The notes under the pieces: generated by a model
Told to the model about the DNA's origin: nothing
Databases searched by the model: none
What the model saw: only the letters and a program-made list of their open reading frames with translations
Translations under genes and position numbers: made by a program
In this document: positions 8,635 through 19,112 of the stretch, one piece after another
How the letters are laid out: each line of letters starts with the position of its first letter
Position numbering within the stretch: position 1 is the stretch's first letter
Source: BQJU01 sp964015035
Lineage (GTDB): Bacteria; Bacteroidota; Bacteroidia; Chitinophagales; Saprospiraceae
DNA: 64,000 bases
Direction: 5' to 3'
Assembly: GCA_964015035.1 (NCBI GenBank)
Contig: CAXHCA010000009.1
Coordinates: 19,632-83,631, forward strand

Positions 8635-9852
8635 ATGACTATGACTCCCCATCGATCTCCATATGCGAAGGTGTATGGAAATCATCCAAAAGAAAACAAA
8701 CCATCCAATTGGGACTTCGAGGAAGTTTTTCCCACTTCTTTTCTGCAATTTCGTCGTCAATGCATTCGGGTGCTAAAAATCACCGGTTACTGGGTCCTTT
8801 GTGCCCTGTTGCAGGATATCTACGACCAGTTTGTCATTCTCAACTATGCCGCCGAAAATATACAAATTAACTTCACCTTATTTTTATTGACTGATGCCTT
8901 AACCTGCTTAATTGCCGGATTGATTGGTGGACCATTAATTGTCTTTTTCCTGGAGAAAATTTGGCGGCAACAGCCAATGTACCTCGCCTTACCAATATTG
9001 ACGATCTGTTATTCTGTGGTGATGTCCTTCAGCGTTGCAGTGGGGGGATTGGTACATTATTGTTTGCTGTTTAAACTTCCCATTTTTGCACCAGAGGTAC
9101 TAGCCGCAACCATGGATACTTTTCAGGGAATGGAATTTTTGAAAAATTACGCCACCTGGTGGGTCATTTCAATTGTTACCATTCTCATTCTTCAGATCAA
9201 TGACAAATACGGCCCGGGCATGGTGGCAGATTTGGCTACCGGCCGCTATTTTAAACCCAAAAGAGAAGAGCGGATCTTTATGTTCCTCGATTTGAGGTCT
9301 TCTACACAAATTGCCGAAAAATTGGGTGAGCTAGCCTATTTCCGGTTCATCCAGCAGTTATTCAAGGATGCCACCGACCCGGTTTTACGCACGAAGGGCG
9401 AAATTTACCAATACATTGGCGATGAGATCATCATTAGCTGGAAGATGAGAAAGGGACTACAAAAAGCCAACTGTTTGCATTGTTTCTTTGCCATTCAGAA
9501 AGTCTTAAAAGATCGGGCAGGAGAATACGAAGCCGCCTTTGGCATTACGCCCACCTTCAAAGCGGGGCTGCACTACGGAAAAGTAATGGCGGGCGAGGTG
9601 GGAATCATCAAAAAAGACGTGTCTTTCTTCGGCGATGTCCTCAACACCACCGCCCGTATCCAGAGCATTTGCAATGATTATCACTTAGATCTGCTGGTTT
9701 CGGACCAGCTACTCGAAATTCTCACCGACAAATCAAAATTTGAAGTACTTTCTATCGGCGATATTCAGTTGCGCGGCAAGCAGGAAAAGATTGGATTGAG
9801 TACGGTTTTCCCAAGGCGAAAGCGGCACTTTTTCCGGCCATCCGAAGCGTAA
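8635..9852 (+). CDS. Membrane class III adenylate/guanylate cyclase
   Basis: 405 residues from the ATG at 8635. The N-terminal half has four or so membrane helices (about residues 45-65, 75-105, 115-145 and 170-190). Residues ~215-385 are a class III nucleotide cyclase catalytic domain: FLDLRSST carries the first metal-binding Asp, YIGDEIIISW the second, AGLHYGKVMAGEVG the glycine loop, and FFGDVLNTTARIQS the transition-state Asn/Arg region. It would make cAMP or cGMP at the membrane; the base-specificity residues were not resolved. No nearby effector gene is evident. The gene is alone, with its own promoter, and is followed 20 bp later by repeat element B. Confidence 0.9.
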   Translation: MTMTPHRSPYAKVYGNHPKENKPSNWDFEEVFPTSFLQFRRQCIRVLKITGYWVLCALLQDIYDQFVILNYAAENIQINFTLFLLTDALTCLIAGLIGGPLIVFFLEKIWRQQPMYLALPILTICYSVVMSFSVAVGGLVHYCLLFKLPIFAPEVLAATMDTFQGMEFLKNYATWWVISIVTILILQINDKYGPGMVADLATGRYFKPKREERIFMFLDLRSSTQIAEKLGELAYFRFIQQLFKDATDPVLRTKGEIYQYIGDEIIISWKMRKGLQKANCLHCFFAIQKVLKDRAGEYEAAFGITPTFKAGLHYGKVMAGEVGIIKKDVSFFGDVLNTTARIQSICNDYHLDLLVSDQLLEILTDKSKFEVLSIGDIQLRGKQEKIGLSTVFPRRKRHFFRPSEA

Positions 9853-9872
9853 CAATTAAGAAGAAGCGATCT

Positions 9873-9953
9873 CAGTGCATGTTTGGAGGTTGGATTTGCT
9901 GGCGAAAAAGTGTTGTTTTTCAGCCCAAAGGCTGACCTCCAAACATGCTCTCA
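9873..9953. repeat. Dispersed inverted-repeat element, copy B (short form)
   Basis: 81 bp and the most compact complete copy. GCATGTTTGGAGGT at the left pairs perfectly with ACCTCCAAACATGC at the right. The interior matches the outer parts of copy A, without the central CTCGGCT palindrome. It starts 20 bp after the cyclase stop. The rest of the gap up to 10101 holds nothing I recognise. Confidence 0.88.
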
Positions 9954-10101
9954 AAAGCACAAATCTATAATAATGACGAAGCATACTAATAGAATCCCAG
10001 CTGCTCAATCTTTTTTTGGGAACAAACCTGGACTGCACCCCTCAATAATCCATTCCACAAGTCAGATAAAAATTCCTAAAGTACAACGCCACGACCAGAA
10101 A

Positions 10102-13100
10102 CTATCGCTCTACGCCAAACCCTCCCCCTCCTGGGGTCTCTATTAAAATCCGGTCTCCCACCTCCAAGTTACAACTATCCAAACCTTCCAAAATAATTTG
10201 TGTACCATCCTTTTTAATCAAATATTGCCGGCCACATTTTCCTGGACTTCCACCAGCCATTCCATAAGGTGCTTCGGTACGGTGCTGACTCAAAATAGTC
10301 ATTTCCACCGGTTGCAAAAATTCAATTTCGCGGATGATGCCCTCTCCACCGTGGTATTGGCCTGCTCCACCAGAATGAGAGCGAATGCCGAAGCGGATCA
10401 AACGGGCCGGGTACCGAAATTCAAGGTCCTCCGGATCGGTGATCCGGGTATTGGTCATGTGCTGATGTACCGCGGATCGTCCGTGAAATCCAGGCCCCGC
10501 ACCTACTCCACCGCCAATGGTTTCATAATAACCAAAAGTAGTATTGCCAAATAAGAAATTATTCATCGTGCCCTGACTACAAGCCGCCATTTCGAAAGCT
10601 TTTAGCAAGGTATCAACCAATCGCTGACTGACCTCCGTATTGCCGCCAACCACGGCCGGACAATGGCGGGCATCATCTGCAAAGTCTGGATGTAAAAAGC
10701 TCGTAGGCAAATGTATCTTCACACGCTGCATCAAACCTTCGTTGAGCGGAATATCGGTTCGACAAAGTAATCGCAGGACATACATGACCGCGCTGTATAC
10801 GATGGAAATATTGGCATTCAGATTCTTCGGATGCACCTCACTTGTTCCGTTGAAATCAAGTTCCAAAATGCCATTTCCCAAGGTCGCTTTGACCTGTATG
10901 ACGTGTCCGTCATCCAGTTTTTCTTGGGCAAAAAATTGTTTTTTATCCTGCAATTGAAGGGCTTTTTGTAAGGCATCCGCCGATTGGTCTTTCAGGGCCT
11001 GCATATAATAAGTAACCCTTTCCAACCCATGTCCTTTTACCAACTTTTTCAAGGCTTTTGCGCCACTGTGTAAGGAAGCCAGGGCTGCTCTGATATCTGC
11101 CAGATTTTCGGAAAGCGAGCGGGTAGGATAAGTGGCTTGCGCCAGCATATCCTGAATAATGGACCATTGGATGGCCCCGGCTTTTGCCAAATAAGTGGGC
11201 AGAAAAACAACGCCTTCCTCTTCGAGATTTTGCGCATCCGGAGGCATTGAGCCCGGGCGTTTTCCACCAATTTCCGCATGATGCGCCCGATTGATGACGT
11301 AGCCAATCAATGCTTTTTGTTCGGAATAAACAGCAGCTAAAAGCGTGATGTCCGGCAAATGAGAACCGCCATATTTAGGGTGATTCACAATGATCACATC
11401 ACCTTCTTCCAGAACTGTTTTTTGCAAAACCAACCGTGCGCAAATACCTAAACTGCCTAAGTGTACCGGAATATGAGGCGCATTGACCAGCAATTCCGCC
11501 TGCGCATCTAAAATGGCACAGGAAAAATCAAGGCGCTCTTTGACATTGACCGAAAAGGCCGTGCGTTGCAATTGCGCGCCCATTTCTTCCGCAATCGCCT
11601 TGAAACGATTGGTGAATAATTCCAAGGCTACCGCTTCTTTTATATCCTGCTTGGCTGAAGACTTTTTGGCAATCTGCTTGAGCAGCGCATTGCGATCGGT
11701 AGCAATGGTGAGTTGCCAATCTGCTTCCAAATAGGCCGTTGAAGTGGGATTGATAAGTACTGCCGGCCCATCCAATACTGCACCGGAATCAAGCGAAGTC
11801 CAATTATAGACCTTGATTTTTTGCCGACTAATCGGGGTAAGAAGTGTTTTATACGCCTGCGGACGGAAGGTCTTTTCAGGTATTTCGCTTCGGGTCAATG
11901 CCGGCGGTTTGGTCGCGGCAATAACCTTGATGCTTTCTACTTCCAATTCCCGCTTCTCGGGATAATGGCCAAACAATTCCTGGTAAGCTATGGCAAATTG
12001 ATCGGCTAAATCATCGATTTTAAAATAGTCAATTTCCAAGCTGCTTTCCTGTCCAATAAACCGCAAATACACCAGGCATTGGGTTAACTCAATCGCTTTT
12101 GATGAATAACCCTCCGCTTGCAGGGCCGCTAAGGCATTTTGCGAAAGCTGATCAACAATTGTTTGCAGCTCCGGTTGCACGGCTTTTAACGGTTGCAACA
12201 ATTGCCTTTCGGCCAACCTTTCTACCCGGGCATGCCCAATCCCGTAGGCACTCAACAGACCGCCATCAAATGCCAAAATTGCGCGGTCGATCCCCAATAA
12301 TTCAGCAATGCGACAAACGTGCAATCCACCCGCTCCCCCAAACGCCAGCAGGGCATAATCTCCTGGATCAAACCCCTTGGCCACGGAGATTTTCCGGATG
12401 GCTTCGGCCATCTTTTCATTGGCGATTTGCTCGAAGCCCTGCAACAGCTCCAATTCGGTATAATGCTCCTGTACGCTCTCTAAAATTTGGGTCTGCACTG
12501 CCTTTAATGCCGCCCGGGCATGCGCCAACTGGACAGGAATCCCCATTTGGGACACCTCCAGTTTGCCCAACAGTAAATTGACATCGGTGATCGTTAATGG
12601 CCCACCTGCACCGTAACAAGCCGGACCAGGCGCTGCGCCCGCACTTTCCGGACCAACTGTTAGTTTGTGGCCGTCGAAACTACAAATGGAACCCCCTCCT
12701 GCTGCCACCGTCTCAATGGCTAACGACGGGCTATGCATTTCAAGCTCATCAATTTGGGTGGTAAATTGATAATCATACCGCCCCTCATAACGAGCGGTAT
12801 CCGTACTGGTCCCCCCCATATCCAGCGTCAATACCTTATTGATGCCCAGCTGCTCAGCAATACGTCCTGCCCCCACCACTCCTCCGGCCGGCCCACTGAG
12901 TAAACTATCCTTTGGGAAAAAAGCATTTGCCGGGTTCAAGCCACCTGCACTGGTCATGATCAAAAGGTTGGCTTTTGCCAAAGAGCTACGGATGTTGTCG
13001 AGATATTCGTTTAAAACCGGACTCAAATAGGCGTTGACCAAGGTGGTTTGGGTTCGGGGAAGCAATTTGATACCTGGACTCAATTCCTGAGAAAGGGAAA

Positions 13101-13869
13101 TGTATTTGAAGCCTCTTTTGCGCAAAGCAGTGGCCAGTTGCTGTTCGTGCATTGGATTGCGATATGCGTGCATCAGGGAGACGGCCACAACTTCTGTTGT
13201 GACTTGGTTCAATACCCGCCCGATTTCGGATTCAGTTAAAGGAGTGACCACGCCCCCCTTTGCATCCAGCCGTTCCTCCACTTCAATGACTTCATGGTAT
13301 AAAGGCTGCGGGTTTGGTATATCCAGCTGAAATAAATGCGGCCGCTGCTGGGTACCAATCAACAATAAATCCCGAAAGCCTTTGGTAATCAGCAACGTGA
13401 CTTTTGCACCTTTTCGCTCCAACAAGGCGTTCGTACCCCTCGTGGAGCCAAGCCGCATATCTAGCGGAGGGAAGGCTTCTTTTAGCCCTGTTTGTGTCAC
13501 CAATCGCGTAGCCAGAATGGGTGCTTCTTCTCGGGCCGTGATTTCAAAATCCAATCCTTCCGGCAATGGGAAGTCCTCTTTTAAAAATAATAAGCCCTGT
13601 TCCAAATCCACTTTTTCGACAGTTGTTGCCCGGCCCTGATTCCCCAGAGCTTCCCATTGATAGCCTTGGAAAATGTCCTTCTGCACCGTCCATTTATGGG
13701 TAAATTGATAACAAAAGGGACTAACTTTTTCCACAATACGCCCTCTCAAATGTCCACTGCTCAAGACTTTGGCCCGCAGCCGATCACCAGCAGGAGTCAC
13801 CGCAATACAATCGGTAAAAGTCCCTCCGGTATCAATCCAGATTTGCCATTTTGGAAAAGGATGTGCCAT
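10102..13869 (-). CDS. 5-oxoprolinase-type hydantoinase A/B fusion
   Basis: 1255 residues, the length expected for fused HyuA-HyuB (ATP-dependent 5-oxoprolinase). HyuA-like part: IWIDTGGTFTDC at about 11-22 (ATP-binding phosphate loop), TRGTNALLERKG, LLSGPAGGVVGA and LDMGGTSTDTARY at about 335-350, and GGGSICSFDG. HyuB-like part from about residue 730: NRFKAIAEEMGAQLQRTAFS, DVIIVNHPKYGGSHLPDIT, YVINRAHHAEIGG and a terminal GGGGFG. The enzyme would open 5-oxoproline or hydantoins using ATP, in the cytoplasm. The gene stands alone on the minus strand, diverging from the TPR gene, so the exact substrate cannot be told from context. Confidence 0.92.
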   Translation of the reverse strand: MAHPFPKWQIWIDTGGTFTDCIAVTPAGDRLRAKVLSSGHLRGRIVEKVSPFCYQFTHKWTVQKDIFQGYQWEALGNQGRATTVEKVDLEQGLLFLKEDFPLPEGLDFEITAREEAPILATRLVTQTGLKEAFPPLDMRLGSTRGTNALLERKGAKVTLLITKGFRDLLLIGTQQRPHLFQLDIPNPQPLYHEVIEVEERLDAKGGVVTPLTESEIGRVLNQVTTEVVAVSLMHAYRNPMHEQQLATALRKRGFKYISLSQELSPGIKLLPRTQTTLVNAYLSPVLNEYLDNIRSSLAKANLLIMTSAGGLNPANAFFPKDSLLSGPAGGVVGAGRIAEQLGINKVLTLDMGGTSTDTARYEGRYDYQFTTQIDELEMHSPSLAIETVAAGGGSICSFDGHKLTVGPESAGAAPGPACYGAGGPLTITDVNLLLGKLEVSQMGIPVQLAHARAALKAVQTQILESVQEHYTELELLQGFEQIANEKMAEAIRKISVAKGFDPGDYALLAFGGAGGLHVCRIAELLGIDRAILAFDGGLLSAYGIGHARVERLAERQLLQPLKAVQPELQTIVDQLSQNALAALQAEGYSSKAIELTQCLVYLRFIGQESSLEIDYFKIDDLADQFAIAYQELFGHYPEKRELEVESIKVIAATKPPALTRSEIPEKTFRPQAYKTLLTPISRQKIKVYNWTSLDSGAVLDGPAVLINPTSTAYLEADWQLTIATDRNALLKQIAKKSSAKQDIKEAVALELFTNRFKAIAEEMGAQLQRTAFSVNVKERLDFSCAILDAQAELLVNAPHIPVHLGSLGICARLVLQKTVLEEGDVIIVNHPKYGGSHLPDITLLAAVYSEQKALIGYVINRAHHAEIGGKRPGSMPPDAQNLEEEGVVFLPTYLAKAGAIQWSIIQDMLAQATYPTRSLSENLADIRAALASLHSGAKALKKLVKGHGLERVTYYMQALKDQSADALQKALQLQDKKQFFAQEKLDDGHVIQVKATLGNGILELDFNGTSEVHPKNLNANISIVYSAVMYVLRLLCRTDIPLNEGLMQRVKIHLPTSFLHPDFADDARHCPAVVGGNTEVSQRLVDTLLKAFEMAACSQGTMNNFLFGNTTFGYYETIGGGVGAGPGFHGRSAVHQHMTNTRITDPEDLEFRYPARLIRFGIRSHSGGAGQYHGGEGIIREIEFLQPVEMTILSQHRTEAPYGMAGGSPGKCGRQYLIKKDGTQIILEGLDSCNLEVGDRILIETPGGGGFGVER

Positions 13870-13962
13870 GGGATAAAGGTAAGGAATTGGCAGGAGGTGC
13901 GCATTCTCAACAAATGATGATGCTCAATAGCTCGAATTATCCTATTTTTATGGCGACCTCAC

Positions 13963-14157
13963 AGTGCATGTTTGGAGGTGGTGCTTTAGAAGCGAAAATT
14001 GTAGGCTTTGGGTTCTCGCGAGGCTCATTTTTGAGTGCATCTCGGTTCAGCCGAGACGGACGAAAAAATAGCCAAAAAGAGGTGCCAAAAGCTGAAATTT
14101 ACAGACTGAATAGCTTGCCCGAATATACTTCAGGGACTACCTCCAATCATGCACTCA
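13963..14157. repeat. Dispersed inverted-repeat element, copy C (long form)
   Basis: About 195 bp. The left end AGTGCATGTTTGGAGGT pairs with the right end ACCTCCAATCATGCACT, and a near-perfect central palindrome TCTCGGTTCAGCCGAGA lies at 14040-14056. The left arm matches copy G (GGTGGTGCTTTAG.AGCGAAAA), and the reverse complement of the right arm matches copy H (TAGTCCCTGAAGTATATTC). It sits between two divergent genes and ends 8 bp before the downstream start codon. Confidence 0.85.
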
Positions 14158-14165
14158 AACAAACG

Positions 14166-16007
14166 ATGCTAAAACCCATGAGCAAAACGAACAAAACGAA
14201 AGGCAAAAAGGCAAAAAAGGCTGCGGCTAAGACAGTAGCAAAATCCGGTTCTTTCAAAGCCTATCAACTATACCTTGCAGCACTGGTTGCAGTCACCTTT
14301 ATCGCATTTTTCCCATCCTTGCAAAATGGTTTCACCAATTGGGATGACCCGGTTTATGTAACCGAAAACAGCTTTTTGTTTAATGCCAATTGGGGGGCAC
14401 TCTTTAGCGAACCAATTTCACTAAACTACCATCCCCTGACCATGTTGAGTTTGGCGATCAATTACCAGATTTCCGGGTTAGAACCCTTTGGCTACCACCT
14501 GACTAACCTGGTTTTGCACCTGATCAATACCGTGTTGGTCTTCTTTTTCATTCTGCGACTGGCACCCAAAAATTCAATTTTTGTGCCTTTTTTTACCGCC
14601 CTGCTGTTTGGCATTCACCCCATGCATGTCGAGTCGGTAGCATGGATTTCGGAGCGAAAAGATGTGCTCTATGTGCTGTTCTTTTTGTCGGGCCTGATCA
14701 CCTATCTGCGCTATCGCGAGAAGCAGGAAACGAAGTGGTTATTGATCACCGGAGTGCTGTTTTTATTGTCGCTATTATCGAAGGCAATGGCCGTGGTTTT
14801 TCCGGTTATCTTGTTGCTGATTGACTGGTTTAAAGGGCGGAAATTGGATCAGCGGGCGTGGCTGGAAAAGGTACCGTTTTTTGTTTTGTCGCTCTTTTTT
14901 GGTGGACTAGCCTATAAAATCCAATCCGCTGGTGCCATTACGGATTTTGCCGTCCTTTCCTTTTTCCAGCGCATCATTTTTGCGGCCTATGGTTTTTGCA
15001 TGTATCTATTCAAGGCCATCGTGCCGGTGCAGATGTCGGCTTATTATCCCTATCCGGATTTGCAGGCGAGTTTGCCTCCCGCGTATTACCTCTGTCCATT
15101 GATTGGCATCGGCTTAGGGGGCTGGGCACTTTGGCAAGCCAAACGAAACCGTATGCCCCTGTTTGGTTTGGGTTTTTATTTGGTCACGGTCGCTTTGGTC
15201 TTACAATTCATTTCGGTGGGAAAAGCCATCATGGCCGATCGTTATACATATTTACCCTACGTGGGTGTTTTCTTTCTGATTTTTCATTTTGCCTTTGCTT
15301 TCGCAGAAAAAAAGCCGACGTATCACCCCCCCGTAAAGGGCATTGCCATAGCCTTTGCACTCTTGATGGCCGCCATTACCTTTCAACGCAATCAGGTGTG
15401 GAAAGACAGTGAAACCCTCTGGACGGATGTCATCCAAAAATTCCCCGAAAGGGCTGATGAGGCTTACGCCAATCGGGGCAGCTTCCGCGGCAAATCCGGT
15501 CGCATTGACGAAGCCATTCCCGATCTCGAAAAGGCCATTGCCATCAACCCAAAAATGGGCAATGTCTACGAATCGATGGGTAATGCTTACGGCTCTAAGG
15601 GACAAATGGAAAAATCACTGGAAGCCTTCTCTAAGGCCATCGAACTAGAGCCGGACAATGCCAATTTTTTCCTCAACCGAGCCATTTCTTACGCCATGAT
15701 GCAACGGTATGATCAAGCGTTACAAGATTTTGACCAGGCCATCAAGTTACAACCAACTGGCAACCAGCTGGCAGCCATTTACGCCAATCGGGCGATCCTC
15801 TACCTCAACCGTAGTGACGTCAACAATGCCGAATCTGATGCGACCAAATCCTTACAGTTAAACCCGAACCAACCTACGGCGCACTTTTGCATGGCGAAGG
15901 TCTACGCGGCTAAAAATCAAAAAGCATCCGCCTTACAATCAGCACAAAGAGCCAAACAGTTGGGCTTCCAGGTCCCCGATGATTTCATGAGGCAGCTCTC
16001 CCAATAG
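14166..16007 (+). CDS. TMTC-like membrane glycosyltransferase with TPR repeats
   Basis: 613 residues from the ATG at 14166; the same frame is open upstream through repeat element C, but that part is repeat-derived and rejected. A Lys/Ala-rich basic N-terminus (TKGKKAKKAAAKTVAK) is followed by about ten membrane helices and C-terminal TPRs (about residues 430-610: EAYANRGSFRGKSG, GNVYESMGNAYGSKGQMEKSLEAFSKAIELEPDN). The first loop has NWDDPVYVTEN and a later one HPMHVESVAWISERKDVLY, hallmarks of the TMTC/O-mannosyltransferase-like family, where the acidic WDD/WDE motif is catalytic. It may transfer a lipid-linked sugar to exported proteins; the activity is inferred from the family. Confidence 0.85.
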   Translation: MLKPMSKTNKTKGKKAKKAAAKTVAKSGSFKAYQLYLAALVAVTFIAFFPSLQNGFTNWDDPVYVTENSFLFNANWGALFSEPISLNYHPLTMLSLAINYQISGLEPFGYHLTNLVLHLINTVLVFFFILRLAPKNSIFVPFFTALLFGIHPMHVESVAWISERKDVLYVLFFLSGLITYLRYREKQETKWLLITGVLFLLSLLSKAMAVVFPVILLLIDWFKGRKLDQRAWLEKVPFFVLSLFFGGLAYKIQSAGAITDFAVLSFFQRIIFAAYGFCMYLFKAIVPVQMSAYYPYPDLQASLPPAYYLCPLIGIGLGGWALWQAKRNRMPLFGLGFYLVTVALVLQFISVGKAIMADRYTYLPYVGVFFLIFHFAFAFAEKKPTYHPPVKGIAIAFALLMAAITFQRNQVWKDSETLWTDVIQKFPERADEAYANRGSFRGKSGRIDEAIPDLEKAIAINPKMGNVYESMGNAYGSKGQMEKSLEAFSKAIELEPDNANFFLNRAISYAMMQRYDQALQDFDQAIKLQPTGNQLAAIYANRAILYLNRSDVNNAESDATKSLQLNPNQPTAHFCMAKVYAAKNQKASALQSAQRAKQLGFQVPDDFMRQLSQ

Positions 16008-16080
16008 GTGTCTACATGACTCCTCCAACATCCTCAAAAAGCACTGCTTTTTCTGGCTCTGTCTCCCAAAAACAACGCCA

Positions 16081-18876
16081 TTACCGCACCACCATCACCT
16101 TTTCCGTCATTGCATCGTGGTTGGTGCGTAGATGGATCAGATAGAAGCCACTATCCAGATTTCCTGCATCAAAATTGACGCGATGAGTTCCGGCTTCCTG
16201 CTGCGATAAATTCACCAATTCCAGCATCGGTTTGCCCGTGACATCGAAGACAGTAATCATCACCCTTTCGGGAATATCCAGGTGGTATTCTATGGTGGCC
16301 TGATGCGACATCGGCGAGGGATAGCATTTCAATAAAGCTCCCCCTGCTGGCGGATTATTTTCCACTAACATTTTCTCTTTAGTGTCCTTCTCTCGCGGGC
16401 TTGGTGCTGGGGTACACCCCAAAATCAGGGCCCAGAATTCGCTGCCCGCTTCGGCAGAAAAACCGGCAGTCATTTCTACATAATTACCTGCCTGAAAAAT
16501 GACGCGGTCACCGGATTGGATGGTTCCGTTGGACGTAATGTACTCCGAAGCAACGTAGATTCCCGGACTCACCACGCCAGAGATATCCAAAAACTCCGGA
16601 CAGGCAGAAAGCATGGTGAAATAATCAGTAGTATACATGCCTCGTCCATGGGTAGCAGCTGCCACCAGGAAGTCGGAAGTACGGTATTCCAACATATCCA
16701 CCCGTACATTGGCCAAGCCAAAATTATTGGTGGGATACCAGGTCGTATTATTGCCATCCAGGTTACCGGTTGACCATACACCTAGTTCGGTAGCCACCAA
16801 GGCCTCGTCACCGTCCAGCGGGTTGAAAATAATCCAACGGATGGGCATATCCGGCAGGTCTCCTTCAATGCTGGTCCAGGTAGCCCCGGTATCAACGGAC
16901 TCCCAGACACTGTTGACCCCGTAGTTGCTGTAAGTAATGGCCAGGTGACCGTCATCACCATCTTCTACCGCAATGGAAGAGACATAGCCGTTTTCCGGGC
17001 CATTGAGGTCAGTAACGCTGATGGCACCATTCTGGTCGGCATCGTCCACCATGAAAACATCGCCATTGGTCATACCCATAAATACCCGATTGCCGGTATT
17101 GGGCGAGACCTTCATCGCACTGACCAAGCCTTTCCCAAGAATGGGAACAAATTCGTTGGTGACAGTATTGGTACCACCTACATCGGTGACTCGGATGAAA
17201 CTGGAAATGGTATCCGAAACGTAGAGGATATTTTCGACATCGTCATAGTCCCCTGGTGTGATGAATAAGCGTTTGCTATCGCCGGAAACGATATTGCTGA
17301 ACGAGCCGCCTGCATCGGTGGAGACATTAAAGGAGCCATCCTGCGTTGAGCCTATCTGAATATCGGGATTGTCTTGATCGATAAAAGCCCAGCCGCCGTC
17401 GCAGCAACAGAGGACGCAGGAAGTAGTGCTAAGTCCGGGGTTGGTAAATTTCGGAGTGGCATTGTCTTGCGTACCTCCCAACATATAATTGGAGCCTGCA
17501 TCCGGATGTACCGCTACGGCATAGAATTGGGTTACATTATAACTCGAATTTTTATCACTAATGGAAGGACTTCCGGCAGAACCGTTACTGGTTTTGTACA
17601 CGCCACCATCATTGCCAAAAATTATTTCATCCGAATTTCCCGCTTCAAAAACGATAGCGTGATGATCAGAGTGAATTCCGCCTACATTATTCCAACTGGC
17701 ACCGCCATCGGTGGAGAAGTTCATACTCACTGCGCCACACCACACCCGCTCCTCATCATTGGGGTCGACCGCAAGAATTTGATTGTACCAGGTTTGTCCG
17801 CCAAAACCGGGATCCATCACGCGGTTGGTCCAACTGGTACCGCCATTGGTAGTCCGCCAAATACCCAGTACCTGATCCTTATTGGCCGCTGTGGTATCCT
17901 GAAACATGACGTAGACATAGTTGCTATTATTCGGGGCACAAGCCAATTCAACACGACCGTAGTTTGAGCCCGGCAATCCGGTATTGACCTGCGTCCAGGA
18001 ATCACCATTATCCGTTGATTTATAAACCCCAATGGCCCAAAAAGAGGCGTAAAGATCGCCATTGGCCGCAATTTCGATATCATTGGCTGACTCGTGGGGC
18101 GTGCCCACTCCCGGACTGACCCCAACGCCGATGCCAAGTACTTTCGGCCAGGTTAGTCCGCCATCTTCGGAGCGCCGCACGCCCCCCTGTGGGGTACAAA
18201 TGAAAACAGACCCATCGGCGGCGATAACCAGCTTTCGAGTGGACCGAAAGACACCTCCGGTAGCGGATGGCAAGAGGTCCCAAGTAGTTCCACCATCTGT
18301 GGTTTTCCAAATACCGATTCCCAGTACACCGTCGATATTGCCCCAACCTTCTCCGGTAGAAAAGTACATGGTATTGGGATCGCCGGGGTCTTGTGCCATG
18401 GCAGAAATGGCCAGATTGTCAAACAGATCATCGACTTTTGTCCATATCGGGTTGGCGGCATCGATATTGGTGGTTTTCCACAAACCGCCCGATACACTTC
18501 CCGCCCACACCGTGCTACCATCGGGATCATTGGCATCGATGACAATAGCTCGGGTGCGCCCGCCCACATTGGTAGGCCCCCGCTCTTCCCAATAAATGGG
18601 CAGGGCATCCGAAGCTTTTTCTGCTCTCTTTTGTTCCGCAAGTTGAAATGCCGTGAGCAGTCTTTCCTTAGGGACTTCTCCGGTTTTGGGTACTCGGGTC
18701 ATCAAATATTCCTGGTCAAAACGGCGCTGAATGCGTTCCAGTTTTGGCGCTTTCTCCTCTTCATATTCGGCTTCACAGGTTTCGTAAGTTTCTGTTATTT
18801 CCGGATTCTCCCGAATTCCCAGTAGCATAACCAAGAGCACGCTAAGCGCAATAGAGATGGTATAAAATGTTTTCAT
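16081..18876 (-). CDS. Large secreted BNR/sortilin-like propeller protein with T9SS tail
   Basis: About 931 residues from the ATG at 18876, which begins a hydrophobic export signal (FYTISIALSVLLVMLLGI); an in-frame ATG 30 bp upstream is less likely. A charged propeptide-like stretch precedes two propellers of Asp-box repeats (WKTTDGGTTW, RRSEDGGLTW, YKSTDNGDSW, WRTTNGGTSW, NFSTDGGASW), as in VPS10/sortilin-like proteins. About residues 770-830 form a Bacteroidota 'coat-hanger' type spacer (GDRVIFQAGNYVEMTAGFSAEAGSEF). The last ~80 residues are a T9SS sorting tail (CYPSPMSHQATIEYHLD ... EKVMVVR). It is a surface or secreted protein; no active site was identified. Confidence 0.85.
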   Translation of the reverse strand: MKTFYTISIALSVLLVMLLGIRENPEITETYETCEAEYEEEKAPKLERIQRRFDQEYLMTRVPKTGEVPKERLLTAFQLAEQKRAEKASDALPIYWEERGPTNVGGRTRAIVIDANDPDGSTVWAGSVSGGLWKTTNIDAANPIWTKVDDLFDNLAISAMAQDPGDPNTMYFSTGEGWGNIDGVLGIGIWKTTDGGTTWDLLPSATGGVFRSTRKLVIAADGSVFICTPQGGVRRSEDGGLTWPKVLGIGVGVSPGVGTPHESANDIEIAANGDLYASFWAIGVYKSTDNGDSWTQVNTGLPGSNYGRVELACAPNNSNYVYVMFQDTTAANKDQVLGIWRTTNGGTSWTNRVMDPGFGGQTWYNQILAVDPNDEERVWCGAVSMNFSTDGGASWNNVGGIHSDHHAIVFEAGNSDEIIFGNDGGVYKTSNGSAGSPSISDKNSSYNVTQFYAVAVHPDAGSNYMLGGTQDNATPKFTNPGLSTTSCVLCCCDGGWAFIDQDNPDIQIGSTQDGSFNVSTDAGGSFSNIVSGDSKRLFITPGDYDDVENILYVSDTISSFIRVTDVGGTNTVTNEFVPILGKGLVSAMKVSPNTGNRVFMGMTNGDVFMVDDADQNGAISVTDLNGPENGYVSSIAVEDGDDGHLAITYSNYGVNSVWESVDTGATWTSIEGDLPDMPIRWIIFNPLDGDEALVATELGVWSTGNLDGNNTTWYPTNNFGLANVRVDMLEYRTSDFLVAAATHGRGMYTTDYFTMLSACPEFLDISGVVSPGIYVASEYITSNGTIQSGDRVIFQAGNYVEMTAGFSAEAGSEFWALILGCTPAPSPREKDTKEKMLVENNPPAGGALLKCYPSPMSHQATIEYHLDIPERVMITVFDVTGKPMLELVNLSQQEAGTHRVNFDAGNLDSGFYLIHLRTNHDAMTEKVMVVR

Positions 18877-19112
18877 TGCAGATTGTTTTTTGGTAAGTTT
18901 TCTCACCCATCTATCCGTTGAAGGAGTGAGTTGTTACCAGAGGGCGGAGAATTTCTGTCTTTTGAGGTGGTGATATTGGAGGAGTGGAGATGGCTGAGGC
19001 GGAAAAGAAGACGGTTTGTGGGGGCTACCAGGCCCAAAAAACTAATTTGACTATTTTTTGAAACGTGAAATATAGAAAGAACCTACCTGTTTTTGGAAGG
19101 CTGACCCCTCGC

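Noticed and set aside
11483..13917. Plus-strand frames opposite the 5-oxoprolinase gene
   Set aside because: They are short shadows of a long, well-conserved minus-strand gene.
13851..14165. N-terminal extension of the TPR protein
   Set aside because: The open frame runs through repeat element C and overlaps the start of the divergent 5-oxoprolinase gene; the protein family starts after the repeat.
16036..16052. AAAAAGC/GCTTTTT hairpin between convergent genes
   Set aside because: Only two GC pairs and a three-base loop; too weak to call a terminator.
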